From: Algoriphagus yeomjeoni
Lineage (GTDB): Bacteria; Bacteroidota; Bacteroidia; Cytophagales; Cyclobacteriaceae
NCBI RefSeq assembly: GCF_003259505.1
Contig: NZ_QLLK01000001.1
Span: 124,001 to 188,000, forward strand
Length of the DNA: 64,000 bases
Direction: 5' to 3'
In this document: piece after piece, positions 34,699 to 43,346 of the stretch
Numbering within the stretch: the first letter of the stretch is position 1
How the letters are laid out: each line of letters begins with the position of its first letter
The notes under the pieces: generated by a model
What the model was told of the DNA's origin: nothing
What the model saw: the letters and a program-made list of their open reading frames with translations, nothing else
Databases searched by the model: none
Program-made: the position numbers and the translations under genes

Positions 34699-35289
34699 TT
34701 AATTTTTTGGTGAAAAACTCGCTTCGAAAGCTAGTTTCAATTCATTCCCGGTTTTTATTGTACCAAATACAGCTGTAGGTGCTTCCAGATTAAACTCACT
34801 AAAAAGAACCGGGTGCGATCCTTTAAACTTGATGACATTTCCGTTGGTAGATCCGTTGGTAGAATATGTCACCTCAAGTGGAATAATACGGGATGTACCG
34901 GCGATAGTAAGTTTCCCTTTCGCTTTAACGATGTTTCCGCTAATCGCTAGGCACTCGGTCATTTCAAATTTGATAGCAGGATATTTTTCACTGGTTAGTG
35001 CCTCATAGGCATTTTTATCCATGGCACTTTTACCACTTTTAAGGCTTTTCACCGGAAGCTCGATTGCCAGAGAAGTTAGTTTGGAAAGTTTCCCATTTTC
35101 AATAGTCATTTTGGCTGATCCTGAGCTACCCACTTTAGCTATCATCTCCCAATCGTGTATCGTGGAAGTACCTGCTACTATGAATTCTTGGGCTCCAGTC
35201 AGCTGAAAAGATTGCTGCGCAAAGCTTGGAAACCAGGTCAGGAGTGCTAGTGACAGTATCAGGCAATGGGTGAAGAGATACCTTTTCAT
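34699..35289 (-). CDS. YceI family periplasmic protein (first gene of the operon)
   Basis: 196 aa from the ATG at 35289; a start at 35328 would place 13 extra residues before the signal peptide. Signal peptide about 1-25 (ending SFAQ). YceI hallmarks are FIVAGTSTIHDWEM near the N-terminus, SGKSAMDKNAYEALTSEKYPAIKFEMTE in the middle and PVLFSEFNLEAPTAVFGTIKTG near the end. It is divergent from the TonB receptor gene at 35543, and the 253-bp region between them carries a candidate operator. Confidence 0.92.
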   Translation of the reverse strand: MKRYLFTHCLILSLALLTWFPSFAQQSFQLTGAQEFIVAGTSTIHDWEMIAKVGSSGSAKMTIENGKLSKLTSLAIELPVKSLKSGKSAMDKNAYEALTSEKYPAIKFEMTECLAISGNIVKAKGKLTIAGTSRIIPLEVTYSTNGSTNGNVIKFKGSHPVLFSEFNLEAPTAVFGTIKTGNELKLAFEASFSPKN

Positions 35290-35448
35290 TTCGACTATAT
35301 AGTTGGTTAGTACTAGTATTACTAGCACAAAAGTAGGCAGCGACTCAGGGGTGAATAGTGAGAAGAGTTTCTTTAAAACCTGATTTAAGTCACACTTATT
35401 CTACTCATTGATGTGTAGCTAAAAAAGAGCTAATGGTTCGTTAACCTG

Positions 35449-35486
35449 TTTCTACACTTCAGTCACCAATTTCTACACTTCAGTCA
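35449..35486 (+). promoter_or_regulatory. Perfect 17-bp direct repeat with 21-bp period: candidate LytTR operator
   Basis: TTTCTACACTTCAGTCA occurs at 35449-35465 and again at 35470-35486, exactly two helical turns apart, 57-94 bp upstream of the TonB receptor start. LytTR-domain regulators are known to bind two direct repeats about 21 bp apart, and a LytTR regulator is encoded at the end of this operon (39507-40259). The repeat is not a close match to the published LytTR consensus, so the call rests on architecture and context. Confidence 0.6.
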
Positions 35487-35542
35487 GCTTTAATTTTTTC
35501 AAAGAGGCATGTCATGCACTTTTGATTCAAATCTTAATCGAA

Positions 35543-37702
35543 ATGAATCTACGACTGCTACTTTTTATTACTCTTCTACTTTTACAGACACAAGCTTTTG
35601 CGCAAGCTACAGTCCAAGGAAAAGTGCTGGATGAAAAAGGCCTGCCACTTCCTGGAGCAAATATTCAGATCAAGGGAAGCTACGATGGTACGACGAGCGA
35701 AGCCGATGGTAGCTTCCAATTTGAGACTGAAAATGAAGGTTCTCATGTGTTAGTCTTTAAGTTTCTAGGCTTCAAAACACAAGAACTCCCAATTACTTTA
35801 TCCCCAGGTTCAAACGAAATCTTACCGATTAAACTCATCGAAGAAATCACTGAAATGAACTCTGTGACCATCTCAGCTGGTGCTATGGAGGCTTCTGACG
35901 AAAGTAAGTCGGTGATCTTGAAGCCACTCGACATCGTAACCACTCCCAGTGCCATGGGCGATATCATGGGCGCTTTCCAAACCCTCCCAGGTACAAGTAC
36001 TGTCGGAAATGACGGTCGCCTATTTGTCCGCGGTGGTGATGCTAGCGAAGTCGGAATTTATATTGACGGCATGCGCGTAGGTAACGCCTATGGCACCACT
36101 GCAGGAAATGTCCCGACCCGCACCCGCTTCAACCCCAATCTATTTAAAGGCACCTTTTTCAGTACGGGAGGCTATTCATCTGAATACGGCCAGGCATTAT
36201 CTTCTGCCCTAGCATTGAACACCAAAGATCTGTCCGTCAGAAGTCAAGGTGACCTGAGTATCATGAGCATAGGTGGGGGCTATTCTCACACGCTCGCAAA
36301 TGAAAAACAAAGCATCACCGCCAGCGCCAATTACTTCAATCTTGGTCCTTACCAAGGGCTGATCAAACAAGAAGTTGATTTTGAAGCGGCTCCACATGGC
36401 TGGGATTTGGAGCTAGCTGCGCAAAAAAAGGTAGGTAAAAATGGGTTGCTGAAGGTAATGGCAAGAACTGAATCCGGAGGAATGAGTCTCTGGCAACCGC
36501 TTCCTGGATCAGAAAATAGGGTCTTGGTAGATCTTAAAAATGATTACAGCTATGCTCAGGCAAACTGGAGAACTATTTTAAAGAAGGATTGGACGGTTTT
36601 TGCAGGAATATCCTATTCTAAGAATTTTGACAAAATCAACTACGACAGCTTGCAGGTGGAAAGACAGAATGAACTCCTTCACTTGAAAGCCACTGCCGTC
36701 AAAGACTTTTCTGACCGCCTTTCAGCAAAATTTGGCGTAGAACAATTTCTTCATCCTTTTTCTGAAAAACTTATACAAGAGGACTGGACGCGCGGATATT
36801 CGGATCGTGAATCCTATCTATTTACTGAATGGGACTATTATTTGAACAAGGACCTGGTTTTTCGTGCAGGCTTGCGTGGAGGAAGAAGTTCCGTATCTGA
36901 GGAGAAATGGCTGGACCCGAGGTTTTCCGTAGCTTATCAGCTTCACGAGCAAGGGCAACTATCAGTTGCAGCTGGAAATTTCCATCAATTACCAATTGAA
37001 AACTACCGAGTGTTGAACATGGATCTTCAAAATACGGCTTCTCAGCACTTGATTCTAAACTATCTCTTCTCCAAAGAGGGATTTACCTTCAGAGCTGAAA
37101 CTTTCTACAAATCATACGATCAGCTGGTGACTTTTGAGGGATTACCAGAAAGCCCAGAAGGGCTGAAAAATGGTGGCTCAGGGTACGCGAGGGGAATAGA
37201 TTTCTTTTTCAGAGATCGGGAGACCTTCAAAAACACAGATTATTGGATCACCTACAGCTTTGTAGATAGCAAAAGAAGTTTCAATCAATTCCAAACCGAA
37301 GTGCAACCGAGTTTTGCACCAAAACATAATCTCTCAGTCGTTGTCAAGCACTTCATCGCACCACTCAAATCCCAAATCGGAGCATCATTCATTTTCAATG
37401 ACGGCTATAGTTACACAAATCCAAACTTGGACAATGCAGAAATGAATGCTAAAACAAAAAGCTTTCAAAATCTCAGCCTTTCCTGGAGCTACCTTCCAAA
37501 ACCAAACCTGATCATTCACCTGGCATGTAGCAATGTGCTGGGTAGAGACAATGTATTTGGCTATACATACAGTCCAAAAACGAATTCCCAAGGAGTATTT
37601 GAATCCATTCCTCAGGGTCAAGTAGCCCCTAGATTTCTATTTTTAGGAATCTTTCTTACCCTTTCCAAAGACAAAACAGCAAATAATTTAAACAACCTTT
37701 AA
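35543..37702 (+). CDS. TonB-dependent outer membrane receptor with carboxypeptidase-regulatory-like domain
   Basis: 719 aa from the ATG at 35543; a TTG at 35522 is possible but would precede the signal peptide (MNLRLLLFITLLLLQTQAFAQ). Domains: CarboxypepD_reg-like Ig fold (about 22-105, VQGKVLDEKGLPLPGANIQIKG), plug (about 115-235, TLPGTSTVGNDGRLFVRGGDASEVGIYIDG), then a beta barrel to the C-terminus. There is no SusD partner, so it is a stand-alone TonB receptor rather than a SusC/D pair. First gene of an operon with a TPR protein and a LytS/LytTR two-component system. The ligand is unknown. Confidence 0.92.
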   Translation: MNLRLLLFITLLLLQTQAFAQATVQGKVLDEKGLPLPGANIQIKGSYDGTTSEADGSFQFETENEGSHVLVFKFLGFKTQELPITLSPGSNEILPIKLIEEITEMNSVTISAGAMEASDESKSVILKPLDIVTTPSAMGDIMGAFQTLPGTSTVGNDGRLFVRGGDASEVGIYIDGMRVGNAYGTTAGNVPTRTRFNPNLFKGTFFSTGGYSSEYGQALSSALALNTKDLSVRSQGDLSIMSIGGGYSHTLANEKQSITASANYFNLGPYQGLIKQEVDFEAAPHGWDLELAAQKKVGKNGLLKVMARTESGGMSLWQPLPGSENRVLVDLKNDYSYAQANWRTILKKDWTVFAGISYSKNFDKINYDSLQVERQNELLHLKATAVKDFSDRLSAKFGVEQFLHPFSEKLIQEDWTRGYSDRESYLFTEWDYYLNKDLVFRAGLRGGRSSVSEEKWLDPRFSVAYQLHEQGQLSVAAGNFHQLPIENYRVLNMDLQNTASQHLILNYLFSKEGFTFRAETFYKSYDQLVTFEGLPESPEGLKNGGSGYARGIDFFFRDRETFKNTDYWITYSFVDSKRSFNQFQTEVQPSFAPKHNLSVVVKHFIAPLKSQIGASFIFNDGYSYTNPNLDNAEMNAKTKSFQNLSLSWSYLPKPNLIIHLACSNVLGRDNVFGYTYSPKTNSQGVFESIPQGQVAPRFLFLGIFLTLSKDKTANNLNNL

Positions 37703-37714
37703 CTATCAGAAATC

Positions 37715-38359
37715 ATGAAAAAATCAATCTTAACTTTAGCCGTAACCATACTTTTTATCGCTTTTGCGCAAGCAGCTGATCCAGCGTATATCGCTGCTAT
37801 GCAGAAACAGTTGGAAGCCAAAAAAACCATTGAAAACTTCGAGCAGTCTCAAACTGTCACCAACGGATTTCTAAGAATTGCAGAGGCATCAGAAACCGAG
37901 TGGCTTCCTTACTACTACGCCGCTTTGATTAAAACTGAAGCCGCATTCCGATTTGATATTGAAAAAGACAAAACACTGGATGAGGCCATGGAGCTGGCTA
38001 AAAAAGCAGATCAACTTGCACCAGGAAATTCAGAAATCACTGCTTTACAAGGTTACATCTTGATGGGTAAAATAAGTTTGGACCCAGCTAGCCGAGGACA
38101 ATCAATGAGCCCACAAGCTATGCAGCTTCTTGGTAAAGCGATCAATCTTGACCGTGAAAATCCTCGTGCAGTTTCATTGATGTCCCAAATGGAATTGGGA
38201 ATGTCAGAGTTCTTTGGAACCGGACCCGAAAAAGCATGTGGAATGGCCAAAATGAGTCTGGATATCTATAAAAAAGAGGAAACCAAAATCAATGGCGAAT
38301 ACATTCTTCCTACTTGGGGTAAAACACAAGCCGAACAAGTAGTCTCAAAATGTAAGTAA
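37715..38359 (+). CDS. Exported TPR-like protein in the TonB receptor operon
   Basis: 214 aa with a signal peptide (1-20, ending AQAA). The rest is helical with TPR-like pairs (LDEAMELAKKADQLAPGNSEITALQGYILMG; AMQLLGKAINLDRENPRAVSLMSQMELGM). One Cys lies in the body and one at the penultimate residue. It starts 12 bp after the TonB receptor stop. A periplasmic adaptor or scaffold role beside the receptor is inference; I do not recognise a named family. Confidence 0.78.
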   Translation: MKKSILTLAVTILFIAFAQAADPAYIAAMQKQLEAKKTIENFEQSQTVTNGFLRIAEASETEWLPYYYAALIKTEAAFRFDIEKDKTLDEAMELAKKADQLAPGNSEITALQGYILMGKISLDPASRGQSMSPQAMQLLGKAINLDRENPRAVSLMSQMELGMSEFFGTGPEKACGMAKMSLDIYKKEETKINGEYILPTWGKTQAEQVVSKCK

Positions 38360-38379
38360 TTCATACCTCCAAAGTGCAT

Positions 38380-38421
38380 TTCCTTTCTTTGTCTGGGTAG
38401 AGAAAGGAATTGCGTCTTTTT
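38380..38421 (+). terminator. Weak terminator/attenuator-like hairpin before the LytS gene
   Basis: TTCCTTTCT (38380-38388) pairs with AGAAAGGAA (38401-38409); a short T-run follows only after six more bases. It could reduce transcription from the receptor genes into the regulator genes. Confidence 0.4.
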
Positions 38422-38436
38422 AATTAATTTCCCAAA

Positions 38437-39510
38437 ATGCCAGAAATAAATCAACACAGAAACTGTAAAACAAAGGATGGAATTTGGAGCACTCTTCCAA
38501 ACTTTCTTATCATCAACTTGGGAATTGTAACTGTCCTAATGTTGTATTTCTGTCCCCGCTGTTTCTTGAGTTGGGAGGGAATTAAAGAGCTATTTCCTGA
38601 TTTCTTATTTTCCTTAGCCGTCACCATCTCCATGAGCTATGGAGGCAATGCAGTTGAGAATTTCTACGATCAGCGAATCTCATGGATTCATCACCCGGTA
38701 AAGCGGCTACTATTGACCAGCATCACGTACATGAGTTATGCATTCCTGGTGTCCTACAGTTTGGTCTTTCTCTATTCGTGGCTAGAAGGAAATTTTACGC
38801 TGAATGAGGTCCCTTTCTTCAACCTGATCGAGTTTGCCCTGATGCCTATGTGGATCGCCTTAGGATTCATGGCTTTGTTTACAACGCGATCCTGGCTACT
38901 GGAATGGAGAAAATCAGCCTTGGAAGCCGAGATCCTTCGCAACGAAAAACTGGCAAGTCAATACCAATCACTCAAGGATCAGCTCAACCCACATTTCTTG
39001 TTCAATTCTCTGAATGTACTTTCTGGTTTGGTCTATGAAAATGCAGATAGGTCGGCAGCATTTATCCAGAAGCTTTCGAAAATCTACCGCTATGTGCTGG
39101 AAGTGCAGAAGGAAGAAATTGTAGAACTTGAAAAGGAAATCTCTTTTGCTAAAAATTATCTGGAGCTCCAAAAAATCCGATTTGAGGAAAGCCTTCAATA
39201 TAAAATTGAGATAGAAGATAGCACAGGTTTTCTACCTCCACTCTCACTTCAGCTTTTGTTGGAAAATGCCATAAAGCATAATATCCTGAGCGAAGCCAAT
39301 CCGCTATTTATCCACATCTTTCGTAAAGGTCGAAATCTCTGGGTGAGCAACACATTTCAGCCTAAATCAAGTCAAACGGAACCTTCTACGGGTGTGGGTT
39401 TGAATAACATTAAAATGAGGTATGCGCTCATCTCAACTGAGAATATGGAAGAAATCCATACTGAAGATGAATTCATTATTCGACTGCCAATTTTAGAGTT
39501 ATCCACATGA
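38437..39510 (+). CDS. LytS-type sensor histidine kinase (His_kinase family)
   Basis: 357 aa. About four transmembrane segments lie in residues 20-150. The His_kinase motif LNPHFLFNSLN (H186) follows, with YRYVLEVQKEEIVELEKEI and a C-terminal HATPase with NAIKHN and GVGLNNIKMRY. This short family phosphorylates LytTR regulators. Its stop overlaps the start of the regulator gene by 4 bp (ATGA), which indicates translational coupling. There is no obvious periplasmic ligand domain, so the membrane part itself is the likely sensor. Confidence 0.92.
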   Translation: MPEINQHRNCKTKDGIWSTLPNFLIINLGIVTVLMLYFCPRCFLSWEGIKELFPDFLFSLAVTISMSYGGNAVENFYDQRISWIHHPVKRLLLTSITYMSYAFLVSYSLVFLYSWLEGNFTLNEVPFFNLIEFALMPMWIALGFMALFTTRSWLLEWRKSALEAEILRNEKLASQYQSLKDQLNPHFLFNSLNVLSGLVYENADRSAAFIQKLSKIYRYVLEVQKEEIVELEKEISFAKNYLELQKIRFEESLQYKIEIEDSTGFLPPLSLQLLLENAIKHNILSEANPLFIHIFRKGRNLWVSNTFQPKSSQTEPSTGVGLNNIKMRYALISTENMEEIHTEDEFIIRLPILELST

Positions 39511-40259
39511 AAATTTTGATTATAGAAGATGAAAAACCTGCAGCAAAATTACTTCTAAAGCAAATTGAGGTACATTTTAAAGATGCAGAAATCTTCGGAA
39601 ACCTAGATAGTATTTCTACGGCAATAGAATGGTTTCAAAGAAACCCAGCACCTGATTTGATTTTTTGTGATATCCAGCTGGCCGATGGATTAAGCTTTGA
39701 AATTTTCGAAAAAGTGAAGTTATCCACACCGATTATTTTCACTACAGCTTTTGATCAATATGCGATCAAAGCTTTTCATGTAAATGCTATCGACTATCTA
39801 TTGAAGCCTATTGATCCTGAAGATTTAGCTAGGGCTGTGGATAAGTTCAAGGCAAATCAAATTAGATCCACCATAGAGCTGGATGTACTGAAAAACCTTC
39901 TGACGCCTAAGAAAACCAGCTATAAATCCAGGTTTTTGGTACGATTCGGAGAGAAAATCCAGAGTATTCCGGTTGAAGACATTTCTTTTTTTTATAGTGA
40001 AGAACGAGTCACATTTTTACAAACACATGAAGCAAAAAAGTATGTTCTTGAAAGTACTTTGGAGCAAACTGAAGAGCAGGTAGATCCCGGAAATTTCTTC
40101 AGATTGAATAGAAAATACTTGTGTAGCATGACTTCTATCGATGGAATCTTTTCATATTCAAATAGCCGACTGAAGGTAACTTTGAAAAATTGTTCAGACC
40201 AAGATATTTTGATCAGCCGCGAAAAAGTAGGGGATTTCAAATCTTGGTTAGACCAATAA
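39507..40259 (+). CDS. LytTR-family response regulator
   Basis: 250 aa. Receiver domain (1-120): E7-D8 acidic pair, phospho-acceptor D55 in FCDIQLADG, and a conserved Lys in DYLLKPIDPEDL. LytTR DNA-binding domain (about 145-248): FLVRFGEKIQSIPVEDISFFYSEERVTFL and FFRLNRKYLCSMTSIDGI. It should act with the overlapping LytS kinase. A 21-bp-period direct repeat upstream of the operon (35449) is the best candidate binding site, which would make the system autoregulated and possibly control the divergent yceI-porin operon too. Confidence 0.94.
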   Translation: MKILIIEDEKPAAKLLLKQIEVHFKDAEIFGNLDSISTAIEWFQRNPAPDLIFCDIQLADGLSFEIFEKVKLSTPIIFTTAFDQYAIKAFHVNAIDYLLKPIDPEDLARAVDKFKANQIRSTIELDVLKNLLTPKKTSYKSRFLVRFGEKIQSIPVEDISFFYSEERVTFLQTHEAKKYVLESTLEQTEEQVDPGNFFRLNRKYLCSMTSIDGIFSYSNSRLKVTLKNCSDQDILISREKVGDFKSWLDQ

Positions 40260-40462
40260 TTTAGATTTATGGCTATTCTAATTTAGTTTTTGCGTGAATA
40301 ATAGAGGAAGAGATTCCAATAAGAACAACCATCCTAGCTCATAAAACATCAACTTTAAATCCACTGGGCGCAGTTAACAAGGCTGGATTCACGAATTAAT
40401 ATAACGGTATGTCTTTTTTAAGACGAATTCTTTAATTTACAAGACACCTTTAATCCTGAACC

Positions 40463-41581
40463 ATGAGAATGTTGATCATATTTAATTTTTTAGCATTAAT
40501 TATTTTTGGAGTTTCCTGCTCCACAAGGCCCCAAAAGGAAATTCCAATCCTAGATTTAAAGGACTTGATAGTAGATACCTTGTACTTGGAGAAGGATACG
40601 CTGACAAAGAGCTTGGGGGAAAATTTCAGCTATTACAAAACTGATTCTGGTGAAGTACTAGTTACTTTTCTAAACCATCAACTTCGAGTATATAGTTTTC
40701 CAGAAGGAAAGCAGCTGAAAAAGCAACTTTATGAAAAGGAAGGTCCAGATGGTATAGGTTCATTTATAACCGCTGCTTTCGTCGACAACAAAAGTCTCTA
40801 TGTATTATCACAGCAAAAAGAGTTAATTCAATGTGATTTTGAAGGAAAAGTGATAAACAGGTGGAATTTTCCGGAGGTAAGCGAAAGCAGGCAATATGCC
40901 AACTACTCGACGGCAGGATACAACAAAGTTCAAAAATCTGGAAATGAGTTATTTTTTGTAGATATCCCTTACGTCTTCATGGCGGACTTTTTGGACTATG
41001 AAAACTGGGGGATGACCTTTAATTTAGACACCGATACTTTTTCAAACTTCAATTTCATCTATCCAAAAACTATTGCCGAATACCTCAATGACGACCAATT
41101 AGGACTTTTCAGTCATATTTATATTCCATCTAGCGGCGAGCACTTGATAGGTTTCGCCATATCTGACTCCATAGCGGTGGTGAAAAATGGTAAACAAACT
41201 TGGAAATGGGCAGGAACGTCTGAATCCCTTGAGTTTAAAAAAGGCACAACAGTACCAAGCGGCGAATATATAATATTCCAACCTGATCATTCAAGCAGCA
41301 AATACAATGGTCTTGATTATGATACCCATTCAGAAAAGATCCTACGCTGGGTGAGAGTAAAAGGACCTTCACAGGAAAATATGGAACAAGAAAGAAATCG
41401 CTTGTTAGTATTTGATGAAAAATTGGATCGGGAGGCAGAGCTAAAGTTTAATCGAAAAAAAATCGGTATGTATGGGTTTAATACGCCAAATGGCTATGCT
41501 TTGAGCCTTTATTCAGAAACGACAGACGATGTGACTGCCTTCGCAGTGATTGACTTCTCGAAAATCAATTCATTAGAATAG
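40463..41581 (+). CDS. DUF4221-like lipoprotein (second in window)
   Basis: 372 aa. The lipoprotein signal ends at Cys (LIIFGVSCST, about residue 19). The mature part is beta-rich with propeller-like repeats (GEVLVTFLNHQLRVYSFPEGK, KEGPDGIGSFITAAFVDNKSLYVLSQQKEL). The block KEGPDG corresponds to REGPDG in the protein at 28793-29944, supporting a common family. Unlike that gene, no small exported peptide precedes it. It is monocistronic, with about 200 bp upstream holding only a short hairpin (GTCTT...AAGAC near 40409-40422). The function is unknown. Confidence 0.8.
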   Translation: MRMLIIFNFLALIIFGVSCSTRPQKEIPILDLKDLIVDTLYLEKDTLTKSLGENFSYYKTDSGEVLVTFLNHQLRVYSFPEGKQLKKQLYEKEGPDGIGSFITAAFVDNKSLYVLSQQKELIQCDFEGKVINRWNFPEVSESRQYANYSTAGYNKVQKSGNELFFVDIPYVFMADFLDYENWGMTFNLDTDTFSNFNFIYPKTIAEYLNDDQLGLFSHIYIPSSGEHLIGFAISDSIAVVKNGKQTWKWAGTSESLEFKKGTTVPSGEYIIFQPDHSSSKYNGLDYDTHSEKILRWVRVKGPSQENMEQERNRLLVFDEKLDREAELKFNRKKIGMYGFNTPNGYALSLYSETTDDVTAFAVIDFSKINSLE

Positions 41582-41598
41582 CTCTATAACATTGAACG

Positions 41599-41695
41599 GC
41601 AGTCTGAAGACTGCATTATTATAGGCTACGAAGGCTAGCCCATTTACTACCCGCGCTCTTTGCGCTTCCTTTGTGACCTTTGCGGTTAAAAAAAA
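41599..41695. repeat. Palindrome plus dispersed ACCGCAAAGG-family repeat, copy 2
   Basis: GCAGTCTGAAGACTGC (41599-41614) is a 7-bp-arm palindrome. From about 41650 to 41695 the minus strand reads TTTTTTTAACCGCAAAGG, then CACAAAGG and GCGCAAAG units, related to 16997-17045. The 12-mer ACCTTTGCGGTT (41676-41687) recurs at 46403-46414 before gldE. Together these fill most of the gap between convergent genes. Confidence 0.6.
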
Positions 41696-41701
41696 CCCCA
41701 T

Positions 41702-41733
41702 AAAAAAAGCGAGACTATTCAGTCTCGCTTTTT
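41702..41733. terminator. Bidirectional terminator between the DUF4221 gene and rng
   Basis: GCGAGACT (41709-41716) pairs with AGTCTCGC (41721-41728), loop ATTC, with A/T runs on both sides, so it can work on either strand. It includes the last codons and stop of rng (stop at 41715-41717). Confidence 0.85.
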
Positions 41734-43286
41734 ACATGTAGTTCGATTTCCTCTCCAGATTCATCTAAGAATCTGTATTCCGTCACGGGTAGGGAAGAAT
41801 CTTTGATCAGTTTTATCCACTTATTATACTTGAAAAACCACTTTACTCTTCGGCTTATAATGCCTGTAGTGAAGTATGAGTGCAGGTAGGGATGCAGCCC
41901 AATTTGTATTTTACTTACATTTTGGATAGTAGCAATATGATCTACGTCTTTTTCCAGCTTATCAGCTATTAATATAGACGCTTGTATTTTGCCGGTGCCG
42001 TTGCATGCCGGGCAAGTCTCTTTGGTCACAATATTGACCTCAGGCCTTACTCGCTGTCTGGTGATCTGCATGAGCCCAAATTTGCTCAGAGGCAAAACAG
42101 TATGCTTAGACCTGTCAAACTTAAGCTCGTGATTCATCGCTTCGAAGATGGCTTTTTTATTTTCTGCCTTTTTCATGTCGATAAAATCGACCACGATGAT
42201 TCCTCCCATATCCCGGAGTCGGAGCTGTCTGCCAATTTCTTTAGCCGCGACCAGATTGGTTTTTAAGGCCGTTGATTCCTGGTCACTTTCCTGGTTGGAC
42301 TTATTACCACTGTTTACGTCAATGACGTGCAGGGCTTCTGTGTGCTCGATGATCACATACCCTCCTTGCGGAAGGCTGACCGTCTGTCCAAACAGGCTTT
42401 TGATCTGCTTTTCTATTCCAAAACTTTCAAATAGCTTGGCTTTACCATTGTAAAGCTTTACAATTTTTTCTTTTTCAGGAGCTATATTCCTGATGTAGGA
42501 TCTGATCTGATCGTAAGTAGATTCTTCTTCTACGGTGATTGCGTCGAATGATTCGTTGAGCAGGTCTCTCACAAGTGAGGAAGCCATGCTCATCTCTCCA
42601 ATTATTTTGTCGCGACTCTTGGCTTTCAACAATTTTGCCATGCCTTCTTCCCAGTTAGTGAGAAGATTACGAAGGTCTTTATCTAAGTCACTAACGGACT
42701 GACCTTCCGCCACTGTACGGATTATTACTCCGAAATTGGCTGGTTTGATGGAATTGATGAGTCTCAGGAGACGTCTTCTTTCCTCGTTGCTTCTGATCTT
42801 CTTGGATACGTTGACCGAATCTGAGAAGGGAACCAACACGAGGTAGCGACCTGGTAGAGAGAGCTCACAGGATAGTCGAGGCCCCTTCGTAGAGATGGGT
42901 TCTTTGACGACCTGAACCAGTATTTGCTGGTTTTTCGATAGAGGACCAGATATTTTTCCAATCTTATCGATTTCAGGTTCGTTTTCAAAACCCTTCAAAT
43001 TGTAATTGCCGTAGTTGTTGTTGCGCACCATTTTGGTGAACTTCGTCAGGCTGTTGAAATTTGCCCCGAGGTCTTGGTAATGAAGAAAGGCATCTTTCTC
43101 ATAACCTACGTCAATGAAGGCTGCATTGAGCCCATTGACGATTTTGCGGACTGTACCGAGGTAAATATCTCCAACTTTGAAACCATTGTCCATTCCTTCG
43201 GAATGCAACTCAACTAGGCTCTTGTCGTGAAGGAGAGCAATTCGACTTCCGTTTTGAGCAGAATCGATTAACAATTCCGTACTCAA
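41715..43286 (-). CDS. rng: Ribonuclease G/E family endoribonuclease
   Basis: 523 aa, the length of RNase G rather than of the longer RNase E. The S1-like domain is near the N-terminus (VGDIYLGTVRKIVNGLNAAFIDVGYEKDAFLH). STKGPRLSCELSLPGRYLVLVP follows, then the catalytic DNase I-like region with Mg-binding aspartates in VIDVNSG and IIVVDFIDM, and the Zn-link CPACNGTG. It processes rRNA and mRNA 5' ends in the cytoplasm. The head of a minus-strand group, HU-TPR-29 aa protein, lies upstream; the 29-aa gene ends 60 bp before the rng start. Confidence 0.95.
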   Translation of the reverse strand: MSTELLIDSAQNGSRIALLHDKSLVELHSEGMDNGFKVGDIYLGTVRKIVNGLNAAFIDVGYEKDAFLHYQDLGANFNSLTKFTKMVRNNNYGNYNLKGFENEPEIDKIGKISGPLSKNQQILVQVVKEPISTKGPRLSCELSLPGRYLVLVPFSDSVNVSKKIRSNEERRRLLRLINSIKPANFGVIIRTVAEGQSVSDLDKDLRNLLTNWEEGMAKLLKAKSRDKIIGEMSMASSLVRDLLNESFDAITVEEESTYDQIRSYIRNIAPEKEKIVKLYNGKAKLFESFGIEKQIKSLFGQTVSLPQGGYVIIEHTEALHVIDVNSGNKSNQESDQESTALKTNLVAAKEIGRQLRLRDMGGIIVVDFIDMKKAENKKAIFEAMNHELKFDRSKHTVLPLSKFGLMQITRQRVRPEVNIVTKETCPACNGTGKIQASILIADKLEKDVDHIATIQNVSKIQIGLHPYLHSYFTTGIISRRVKWFFKYNKWIKLIKDSSLPVTEYRFLDESGEEIELHVKSETE

Positions 43287-43346
43287 AATCTCGTCTTATT
43301 ATATGTAAATGAACGTGTTACTCAAATGACAATAAGAAGAAGTGTA

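Noticed and set aside
35281..35340. Short palindromes CTATATAG and CTAGTATTACTAG upstream of the first yceI gene
   Set aside because: AT-rich and short enough to arise by chance in a promoter region; the 21-bp-period direct repeat is a stronger operator candidate.
31261..39728. Single TTATCCACA sites at 31261, 32304, 33973, 39499 and 39720
   Set aside because: All lie inside coding sequence, isolated and unclustered; treated as background for the DnaA-box cluster at 61693-61851.
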